Source of the DNA: Hyphomonas sp.
GTDB lineage: Bacteria; Pseudomonadota; Alphaproteobacteria; Caulobacterales; Hyphomonadaceae
Reading direction: 5' to 3'
Length of the DNA stretch: 6,715 bases
Assembly: GCA_003486945.1 (NCBI GenBank)
Contig: DNFL01000152.1
Span: 1 to 6,715 of the forward strand
Shown here in pieces: positions 1-4,997 of this stretch. Below the pieces are notes generated by a model. It saw only the letters and a program-made list of their open reading frames with translations. It ran no database searches and had not been told where the DNA came from. Positions within the stretch are counted from its first letter, which is position 1. Each line of letters opens with the position of its first letter. The translations under genes were made by a program, and so were the position numbers.

Positions 1-10
1 TGCTGGTCTG

Positions 11-1240
11 ATGACGTTCTTCATGTTCCTCCTGTATCTCGCCGCCGGGGCGGGGGTGGGCTATGGCGTCTTCACCTATCCCGGGGTCGGCCTTCCGATT
101 TCGGTCTCTGCCGGCGCCGCCACGTCGGCTTTCCTGGGCATCATCCACATCGTTTCCTCGGCTGCTTCCGCCTCTCGCCGGGCTGTTGAGCGCCTTGAAA
201 GCGTTGAGAAAACTGTCACCGACGTCAGCCGCACCGTTAAGGTGCTCGAAGCCCGCACGGATGTCGTTGAGCAGACCGTGAAGCAGGAGCTGACCGAACG
301 CCGCGACGCGCTGGTGAAGGAGATGAAGATCCTCGAGGATTCGATCGAGAAACTCGCCCAGGCTATGACCCGGAAGATCGACGAGACAACGGGGTCTCGC
401 CGGATGACGCCGCAGGAAGATGCGATCCTGCGTGATGTGCGCGATGCACTTCGCGATGGGCGTGTTGATCTTCACCTTCAGCCCATCGTCTCGCTGCCGC
501 AGAGGCGCGTGTCCTTCTACGAAGGGTTCACCCGGCTCAGGCGCGCAGATGGCTCGCTGATCCTGCCGGCAGATTTCCTCGACGCCGCCCGGCGCTCGGG
601 TTCGATAAGCATCATCGACAACTTCACCCTGTTCCGCAGCGTGCAGATTGTCCGGCGTCTGGCCGAACGGGATCGCCGAGTCGGCGTGTTCTGCAACATC
701 GCTTCGGCATCGCTGGAAGATCCTGCGCTGTTCCCGCTGGTGCTGGATTTCATGACCGAGAACCGCGACCTCTCGGGTTCGGTGATCCTCGAACTGCGCG
801 CCGACCGTTTCGAAGCCCGCTCGCCGGCGATGCGCGCGAACATGGAGAAGCTCACCGCTCTCGGCTTCCGGTTCTCCATTGATCACGCCCCCGGCCTCAA
901 TCTCGACCTGCCACGCCTGCAGGCAGCCAGCGTGCGCTTCGTCAAGATGAATGGCAGCCAGCTGATCGAGCAGCTGCGTGACCCGCACGGCGACCGCCCC
1001 AGCTCGAACATCAACCGCCGGATCGATGGCAATGAAGTTGCTGCCGTGATGTCGCGCTATGGCATCACCCTGATTGCCGAGAAGATCGAGGACGAGGCCA
1101 GCGTGGTTGAAATCCTCGAATACGAAATCCCCTACGGTCAGGGCCATGTCTTCGGCATTCCGCGCCCCATAAAGGCCTCCCTGATGGAGGATACAGCCCC
1201 TCCGAAGGCCCTCATTGACCGCCTCTCAAATCTCGGCTGA
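11..1240 (+). CDS. tipF: TipF-like membrane protein with degenerate EAL domain (probable c-di-GMP receptor)
   Basis: The 409-residue product has two N-terminal hydrophobic segments (about residues 2-21 and 28-50), a long charged heptad-like stretch predicted to be a coiled coil (about 58-125), and an EAL-type domain (about 136-392). EAL landmarks are visible: QPIV at 157-160, E171, N229, E261, D291, K312, AE..E at 356-360 and QG at 377-378. The signature itself is degenerate: EAL reads EGF (171-173) and the usual DDFGTG loop reads DHAPGL (291-296), losing the second metal-binding aspartate. Loss of phosphodiesterase activity with possible retention of c-di-GMP binding is therefore inferred. 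Membrane anchor, coiled coil and inactive EAL match the architecture of Caulobacter TipF, an inner-membrane c-di-GMP receptor that helps place the flagellum at the new pole. The symbol rests on this resemblance only. ATG at 11 overlaps a possible upstream TGA (9-11), but the frame is also open to the window edge, so the start could lie further left. Confidence 0.8.
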   Translation: MTFFMFLLYLAAGAGVGYGVFTYPGVGLPISVSAGAATSAFLGIIHIVSSAASASRRAVERLESVEKTVTDVSRTVKVLEARTDVVEQTVKQELTERRDALVKEMKILEDSIEKLAQAMTRKIDETTGSRRMTPQEDAILRDVRDALRDGRVDLHLQPIVSLPQRRVSFYEGFTRLRRADGSLILPADFLDAARRSGSISIIDNFTLFRSVQIVRRLAERDRRVGVFCNIASASLEDPALFPLVLDFMTENRDLSGSVILELRADRFEARSPAMRANMEKLTALGFRFSIDHAPGLNLDLPRLQAASVRFVKMNGSQLIEQLRDPHGDRPSSNINRRIDGNEVAAVMSRYGITLIAEKIEDEASVVEILEYEIPYGQGHVFGIPRPIKASLMEDTAPPKALIDRLSNLG

Positions 1241-1294
1241 TCCAGGTTCAGGGCTTGAATCCGCCGGAATTTGCATGACACTGACTTCAGGATT

Positions 1295-1300
1295 GGGAGA
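1295..1300 (+). promoter_or_regulatory. Shine-Dalgarno deciding the lipoprotein start
   Basis: GGGAGA lies 6 bases before the ATG at 1307. It favours that ATG over the in-frame TTG at 1271, which would put twelve extra polar and charged residues ahead of an otherwise well-formed signal peptide. Confidence 0.65.
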
Positions 1301-1306
1301 AACGCG

Positions 1307-1873
1307 ATGCGCCCTCTGAAGTTCATTCCACTGATTGTAACTGCGGCGCTTGGCGCTTGCATCATTGCACCATCATCGACTGACCTGGCGCCGCAGCAGG
1401 TGCGCGTCGAAACTGTCGTCACAGATGCCCGCCTCGCCTTTGTCGGCATTACCGGCGCGCTGCCGGAAGAGAGCAGCGAAGGCCTGCCGCCCGCGCTGCT
1501 CGACTCGCTGATGGAAAACACACCCGTCCGTCTCGACCTGACGATCAACCCGCCCCTCGAAGTCACCGCAAAGGGCGAAGATGGCTTCTACCACCCGCTG
1601 ACCCAATGCACGTTCGGCCCAGTCGATGCAGGCGAGATCTCGGTGCCGACCGGCTCCAACCACATGCTGCTCGACGTCCGCCTCGGCGCGCGCGAGACGT
1701 TCGCTGCCAACCTGCTCAGCTGCGAATACGCTCCAGCCGTCGCCACAGAGGAAAACCCCGGCACCGCCGTGCGGGTGAGGGGCTGTTTCCTGCCGCAGCC
1801 GGTGTCGATCCCGACCGCCGTGCAATGGGTGCTCAGCCCGCTGCCGGCCTCTGCTTGCGGCATTGGCGATTGA
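1307..1873 (+). CDS. Predicted lipoprotein of unknown family, four further cysteines
   Basis: The product is 188 residues and I do not recognise a family. Starting at ATG 1307, it opens with a short basic N-terminus (MRPLK), a hydrophobic stretch (about 6-16) and the lipobox-like LGAC with Cys18, so export and lipid attachment by signal peptidase II are inferred. The mature part has four more cysteines (101, 139, 160, 184), which could form two disulfides in the periplasm, and no obvious catalytic motif. Hydrophobic and charged residues alternate in a way suggesting beta strands, for example around 74-88 and 120-130. It sits between the TipF-like gene (66 bases upstream) and the HAD gene (34 bases downstream). 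Codon use looks like that of its neighbours, which together with the Shine-Dalgarno supports a real gene. An alternative is a plain secreted protein with the Cys not lipidated, because glycine at the -2 position is not the most typical residue. Confidence 0.8.
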   Translation: MRPLKFIPLIVTAALGACIIAPSSTDLAPQQVRVETVVTDARLAFVGITGALPEESSEGLPPALLDSLMENTPVRLDLTINPPLEVTAKGEDGFYHPLTQCTFGPVDAGEISVPTGSNHMLLDVRLGARETFAANLLSCEYAPAVATEENPGTAVRVRGCFLPQPVSIPTAVQWVLSPLPASACGIGD

Positions 1874-1907
1874 CCGGGGCCACCTGCCGGCCTACTTCGC
1901 CCCGCGC

Positions 1908-2759
1908 ATGACCAGACCCCAGTTTCCCGCCGGACTTTCCGCCATTGCGCCGCGCTATGACACCATCCTCTGCGATGTCTGGGGCGTGATCCACAATGGC
2001 CGCCGCGCCTTCACCGAAGCCTGCGACGCGCTCGTCGCTTTCCGCCAGCAGGGCGGGCAGGTCTCGCTGATCACCAATGCGCCCGTCCCTGAAAAGCAGG
2101 TGGTGCGCTATTTCGAACCCCTCGGCGTGCCGGACGCCGCCTTCGACATCTGCGTCTCCTCGGGCGATGCTACCCGCGCCGAACTCGCCGCCCGCCCGGA
2201 CATGACCGTATGGCGCATGGGCGGCGACGAGGGCTGGGAGCACGACCGTTTCCTCTATGAAGGCCTCGGCCACACCTTCATCGACAATGAAAATGCCGAT
2301 CTCCTCCTCTGCATCGGCCTGCGCGATCAGGTGAACGACCAGCCGGAGGACTACCGCTCCGAACTCGCCGGCGCCGTGAAGCGCGGCCTCCCGATGCTCT
2401 GTGCCAACCCCGACAAGCAGGTCCGCGTTGGTGGCAAGCTCTACTGGTGCGCCGGCGCCCTCGCCGACATCTACGAAGACCTCGGCGGTCAGGTCATCTA
2501 TCCCGGCAAGCCCTACGCCCCCATCTACCGCTTCGCTATAGAGCGCCTCACCGGCCTGAAACGCGCGCCCGAGCGCATCCTCTGCATCGGCGACAGCCCC
2601 GCCACAGACGTGCGCGGCGCCCGGTTGCAGGGTTTTGACAGCCTGTATGTCGGCACCGGCCTCAAGGAGCACGGCGCCAACTTCGAAGCCGAAGTGACCG
2701 ACCTTCTGGCCGACTACGGCGAACAGGCAACCTACGCCATGACCGGCCTCAGATGGTGA
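1908..2759 (+). CDS. HAD-superfamily class IIA hydrolase, TIGR01459-like
   Basis: The 283-residue product has the order of a class IIA (NagD-like) haloacid dehalogenase-superfamily phosphatase. Motif I is CDVWGVIHNG (22-31) with the predicted nucleophile Asp23. Motif II is LITNAP (55-60), a cap domain covers roughly 70-190, motif III includes Lys201 in YPGKPYAPIY (198-206), and motif IV is GDSPATDVRGA (228-238) with Asp229 and Asp234. The family occurs widely in alphaproteobacteria and its substrate is not established; phosphoester hydrolysis is a superfamily inference. The usual second motif-I aspartate (DxD) is Trp25 here, which I recall as typical of this subgroup, so catalysis may be altered. 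I chose ATG 1908 because family members start about 20 residues before motif I. An in-frame TTG at 1863 would overlap the lipoprotein gene and add 15 residues. No clear Shine-Dalgarno precedes ATG 1908, so coupling to upstream translation is possible. Confidence 0.88.
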   Translation: MTRPQFPAGLSAIAPRYDTILCDVWGVIHNGRRAFTEACDALVAFRQQGGQVSLITNAPVPEKQVVRYFEPLGVPDAAFDICVSSGDATRAELAARPDMTVWRMGGDEGWEHDRFLYEGLGHTFIDNENADLLLCIGLRDQVNDQPEDYRSELAGAVKRGLPMLCANPDKQVRVGGKLYWCAGALADIYEDLGGQVIYPGKPYAPIYRFAIERLTGLKRAPERILCIGDSPATDVRGARLQGFDSLYVGTGLKEHGANFEAEVTDLLADYGEQATYAMTGLRW

Positions 2760-2777
2760 CGCCGCGCCTTCCGGCGT
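2759..2777 (+). other. Small hairpin right after the HAD stop codon
   Basis: ACGCCG (2759-2764) and CGGCGT (2772-2777) are perfect inverted repeats around a 7-base loop, starting at the last base of the HAD stop codon. No T-run follows, so a classical intrinsic terminator is not supported. It could slow or partly terminate transcription, or protect the upstream mRNA end. Confidence 0.35.
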
Positions 2778-2817
2778 GTAACGGACAAATCAGACACGGA
2801 AACAGGACCCTCACGGA

Positions 2818-3249
2818 ATGACCCAGTTCACTGGCTACAAGTATGAAGACCTCCAGATCGGCCAGTCGCACCAGACGGTGCACACGATCACCGAGAACGA
2901 CATCCAGCGCTTTGCCGAGGTTTCCGGCGACTTCAATCCGCTGCACATGTCAGACGAGTTCGCCGCCGGTACGATCTTCGGCAAGCGCATCGCCCATGGC
3001 GCGCTGACCGCCAGCTATATCTCGGGCATCCTCGGCAACGACCTGCCGGGTCCGGGCTCGATCTTTGTCGGCCTCTCCATGCGCTTCAAGCGCCCGGTCC
3101 ATATCGGCGATGTCGTCACCGTGCGCGCCGAAGTCGCCGACAAGCAGGACCGCGGCAACCGCGTCACGCTGAAAGTCGAATGCCTCGTCGAAGGCAAGCG
3201 CGTGATCACCGGCGAAGCCGAAGTGGTGGCACCCAGCCGGGGAAGCTGA
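2818..3249 (+). CDS. MaoC-like (R)-specific enoyl-CoA hydratase/dehydratase
   Basis: The 143-residue product has the single hot-dog fold size typical of short MaoC/PhaJ-type enzymes. The hydratase signature is intact: SGDFNPLHMSDEFA (36-49), with the catalytic pair Asp38 and His43 at the spacing seen in PhaJ-type (R)-hydratases, followed by FGKRIAHGALTAS (54-66). The family hydrates trans-2-enoyl-CoA to (R)-3-hydroxyacyl-CoA in the cytoplasm, feeding polyhydroxyalkanoate synthesis or acyl-chain metabolism; which substrate applies here cannot be told. ATG 2818 is preceded by AGGA at 2804-2807, a modest and rather distant Shine-Dalgarno. The TGA stop shares its last base with the ribF start, so the two proteins are probably made together. 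A dehydratase acting on another CoA or acyl-carrier thioester is the main alternative. Confidence 0.9.
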   Translation: MTQFTGYKYEDLQIGQSHQTVHTITENDIQRFAEVSGDFNPLHMSDEFAAGTIFGKRIAHGALTASYISGILGNDLPGPGSIFVGLSMRFKRPVHIGDVVTVRAEVADKQDRGNRVTLKVECLVEGKRVITGEAEVVAPSRGS

Positions 3250-4175
3250 TGGCGGTCTACGCGGACTTTCGCGGACTTCCCGAAAGCGCTCGCGGCGCTT
3301 CGATCGCGCTCGGCAATTTTGATGGCTTGCATGCCGGCCACCGCGCCGTGATGGACGCGGCAAAGATTGCCGGACACGGAGCATTTTCCGTCGCCACGTT
3401 CGAGCCGCCGCCGCGCGCCTATTTCCGTCCCGGCGATCCGCCCTTCCGCATCTTCCGCCCGGAACGGCGCAATGCCGCCATCCTCGCCGCCGGCGCGGCC
3501 ACTGTGTTCGAGCTGCCCTTCAATGGCGAGATGGCCTCGATGACGGATGAAGGCTTCGTGCGCAGCGTGCTCGTCGAAGGGCTCGGCGTCAGCCATGTTT
3601 CCGTCGGTTTCGACTTCCGTTTTGGGCGCGGACGCATGGGCCATGCCCAGCGCCTATCCAGCCTCGGCCGCGCGCTCGGCTTTGGTGTCTCGATTGTCGA
3701 GGAAATCACCGGCCACGGCGCCAAGGCTTCCTCCACCGCCATCCGCCAGGCCCTCGTCGCGGGCGAGCCCGAAATCGCTGCCGAAATGCTCGGCAATCCG
3801 TGGACGGCCGATGGCATCGTCGAATCGGGCGAGCGCAACGGCCGCAAGCTCGGCTTTCCCACGGCCAACATCCAGCTTGGCGAACTGATCCACCCCAAGC
3901 ACGGCGTCTATGCCGTCCGTGCACGGATTGAGGGCGAAGAGAGCTGGCGCCCCGGCGTCGCGAATTTCGGCCGCACCCCCACCACCGGCCTGCGCGATCC
4001 GCTGCTCGAAACCCATATCTTCGACTATTCCGCCGACATCTACGGCAAGCGGATCGAAGTGCAGCTCATCGCCTTCCTGCGCCCGGAACTCAAATTCGCC
4101 AGTCTCGACTTGATGGTGGAGCAGATGCACCGGGACGCTGCCGACGCACAGCGGATCCTTGCAACGCCCGGATGA
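3249..4175 (+). CDS. ribF: Bifunctional riboflavin kinase / FAD synthetase (RibF)
   Basis: RibF phosphorylates riboflavin to FMN and adenylylates FMN to FAD in the cytoplasm. The 308-residue product has the normal length and both domains. The N-terminal FAD synthetase (nucleotidyltransferase) part shows GNFDGLHAGH (22-31), FEPPPRAYF (51-59), GFDFRFGRGRMG (120-131) and SSTAIRQAL (161-169). The C-terminal flavokinase part shows GIVESGERNGRKLGFPTAN (189-207) with the PTAN motif, GVYAV (219-223), NFGRTPT (239-245) and ETHIFDYSADIYGK (254-267). The start at ATG 3249 is chosen because it forms a TGATG junction with the maoC-like stop, has GGGGAAG just upstream (3239-3245), and gives the standard N-terminus. 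The same frame is open back to 3180, but that part lies inside the upstream gene. Coupled translation with the MaoC-like protein is likely. Confidence 0.97.
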   Translation: MAVYADFRGLPESARGASIALGNFDGLHAGHRAVMDAAKIAGHGAFSVATFEPPPRAYFRPGDPPFRIFRPERRNAAILAAGAATVFELPFNGEMASMTDEGFVRSVLVEGLGVSHVSVGFDFRFGRGRMGHAQRLSSLGRALGFGVSIVEEITGHGAKASSTAIRQALVAGEPEIAAEMLGNPWTADGIVESGERNGRKLGFPTANIQLGELIHPKHGVYAVRARIEGEESWRPGVANFGRTPTTGLRDPLLETHIFDYSADIYGKRIEVQLIAFLRPELKFASLDLMVEQMHRDAADAQRILATPG

Positions 4176-4234
4176 ACCACAACTTCTCCGTATTCTGACC
4201 ATGCCGCCGCCCTTTCCAAACCTGCGAAACAGTA

Positions 4235-4249
4235 GGATGCTGGCCATCC
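4235..4249 (+). other. Short inverted repeat upstream of the YbjN-gene ribosome site
   Basis: GGATG (4235-4239) and CATCC (4245-4249) flank a 5-base loop and end 8 bases before the Shine-Dalgarno of the next gene. It is small enough to arise by chance. It could be a weak operator or leader hairpin. Confidence 0.2.
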
Positions 4250-4257
4250 AAACTCGC

Positions 4258-4265
4258 GGGGAGGA
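4258..4265 (+). promoter_or_regulatory. Strong Shine-Dalgarno of the YbjN-domain gene
   Basis: GGGGAGGA contains the full GGAGG core and stands 6 bases ahead of ATG 4272. It is the best ribosome site in the window, fixes the start, and suggests the protein is translated efficiently and independently of ribF. Confidence 0.75.
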
Positions 4266-4271
4266 CATCGC

Positions 4272-4793
4272 ATGCGCCGCACTCTGACAACACTTGCCTT
4301 GATCGCGGCTCTGGCTTTCCCGGCCCTTGCTGATGACAGTACGGTGCTATATTCCGTATCCCTTCAGGACTTGCAGACGCTTCTCACCGAAGAAGGCTAC
4401 GACGTCACCAGCACCGGTGATGAAGGTGAGGTTTCCATCCGGGCAGTGGATACGGACGGAACCGGGCTGGTCTTCAATCTAATCGGCACGGCCTGCGAAG
4501 TCGAAGGCAATGATGGCTGCCTCGGCATCCATATGCAGGTGCGCTATGACGCCTATGGGGACGAGTCGCTTCAGCGCATAAATGATGCCAACCTGATGTG
4601 GCCGGCCACCTCCGCCTGGTTTTCCGAACTCGGCGTTGACGACACCGGCCCGACTGTGGGGATAACGCGCTATGTCATTCTGGATCGCGGCATAACCATC
4701 GGCAATATCAAGGAAAACCTCCTCAACCTCCTCGCCATTTCGGTCCAGGCTGCCGACTATATCTGGCAGGCCGGCATTTATGCGGCTGAGTAG
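4272..4793 (+). CDS. Exported YbjN-domain protein
   Basis: The 173-residue product starts with a clear Sec signal peptide: MRRT, a hydrophobic core at about 5-17, and ALA (18-20) just before DD, giving a mature protein of about 153 residues in the periplasm. The rest resembles the YbjN domain, a fold related to type III secretion chaperones: LQDLQTLLTEEGYDV (31-45), a strand-rich part with GTGLVFNLIG (63-72), and a helical tail (about 145-170). Two cysteines (75 and 83) lie close together in the hairpin region and may form a disulfide after export. The molecular role of exported YbjN proteins is not known; E. coli YbjN is cytoplasmic and linked to stress and motility phenotypes. The gene is separated from ribF by 96 bases and may have its own promoter, though I could not identify a good -35/-10 pair. 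The family call is by pattern only. Confidence 0.85.
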   Translation: MRRTLTTLALIAALAFPALADDSTVLYSVSLQDLQTLLTEEGYDVTSTGDEGEVSIRAVDTDGTGLVFNLIGTACEVEGNDGCLGIHMQVRYDAYGDESLQRINDANLMWPATSAWFSELGVDDTGPTVGITRYVILDRGITIGNIKENLLNLLAISVQAADYIWQAGIYAAE

Positions 4794-4800
4794 CCCGCCC

Positions 4801-4831
4801 CACCCGCAGGGGTGACAGGCCCCGGGGGGCC
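4801..4831 (+). terminator. Two tandem GC hairpins after the YbjN-gene stop
   Basis: CACCC/GGGTG with a 4-base loop (4801-4814) is followed by GGCCC/GGGCC with a 4-base loop (4818-4831). The pair begins 8 bases after the TAG stop, where a transcript end would be expected. No T-run follows either hairpin, so intrinsic termination is uncertain; Rho-assisted or partial termination, or mRNA 3' protection, are alternatives. Confidence 0.35.
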
Positions 4832-4833
4832 GT

Positions 4834-4880
4834 GATAACGCCTCGGCCATGACCCGGCCGATACGCCTCATTGCGATACG
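4834..4880 (+). repeat. Short direct repeats GATAACG / GATACG
   Basis: GATAACGCCTC (4834-4844) recurs as GATACGCCTC (4860-4869). CGATACG occurs twice, at 4859-4865 and 4874-4880, exactly 15 bases apart. CCCGGCCG also occurs twice (4853-4860 and 4890-4897), and CGGCC/GGCCG (4844-4848 and 4856-4860) can form a small hairpin. These may be protein-binding half-sites or the remains of local duplication; no known regulator is recognised. Confidence 0.35.
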
Positions 4881-4888
4881 AATTAGTG

Positions 4889-4930
4889 GCCCGGCCGCCG
4901 GCTGAACCGATTGTTCAGCGGTGGCCGGGT
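4889..4930 (+). repeat. Long near-perfect hairpin upstream of ileS
   Basis: GCTGAAC (4901-4907) and GTTCAGC (4913-4919) pair perfectly around a 5-base loop. The stem continues for 11 more pairs (4889-4899 with 4920-4930, including two G.T wobbles), interrupted only by an unpaired G at 4900. This is an 18-bp stem, by far the strongest foldback in the window. No T-run follows. It may be a terminator-like element, a leader structure, an operator/cruciform, or a REP-like intergenic palindrome. Confidence 0.6.
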
Positions 4931-4940
4931 AAGCCATACT
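4911..4940 (+). promoter_or_regulatory. Weak candidate promoter for ileS
   Basis: TTGTTC (4911-4916) and CATACT (4935-4940) have an 18-base spacing and match the -35 and -10 consensus at about three and four of six positions. Transcription would begin near 4947 and give a leader of about 50 bases. The -35 lies in the loop and right arm of the hairpin, so the palindrome could act as an operator. The matches are weak and could be chance. Confidence 0.2.
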
Positions 4941-4997
4941 GGCTGATACCTCGACCCCTGATTCTCCCACGGCCCTGCTGAAGCGACGACACTTCCG

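Noticed and set aside
1257..1261. GANTC (CcrM methylation) sites in gaps, here GAATC and also GATTC at 4960-4964
   Set aside because: Real GANTC matches, but such a short motif is expected by chance in 6.7 kb and nothing ties these two to a cell-cycle promoter.
1863..1907. TTG start giving the HAD protein 15 more residues
   Set aside because: It overlaps the lipoprotein gene, has no Shine-Dalgarno, and adds residues not expected before motif I in the family.
1833..2672. 279-residue open frame on the - strand opposite the HAD gene
   Set aside because: Low-complexity Ala/Gly/Val/Glu-rich antisense of a strongly supported HAD gene.
3180..3248. Earlier ATG for ribF inside maoC
   Set aside because: It would add an Arg-rich stretch encoded out of frame within maoC. 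The TGATG junction with a Shine-Dalgarno gives the normal RibF N-terminus.
3015..4268. Long - strand frames opposite maoC-like and ribF
   Set aside because: They are shadows of genes with complete catalytic motifs on the + strand.
4176..4271. Promoter for the YbjN gene (TATTCT at 4191, TAGGAT at 4233)
   Set aside because: Neither -10-like hexamer has an acceptable -35 at 16-18 bases, so I did not annotate a promoter.
4794..4997. T-box-type riboswitch ahead of ileS
   Set aside because: No T-box sequence or specifier/antiterminator layout is visible, and T-boxes controlling ileS belong mainly to Gram-positive bacteria.
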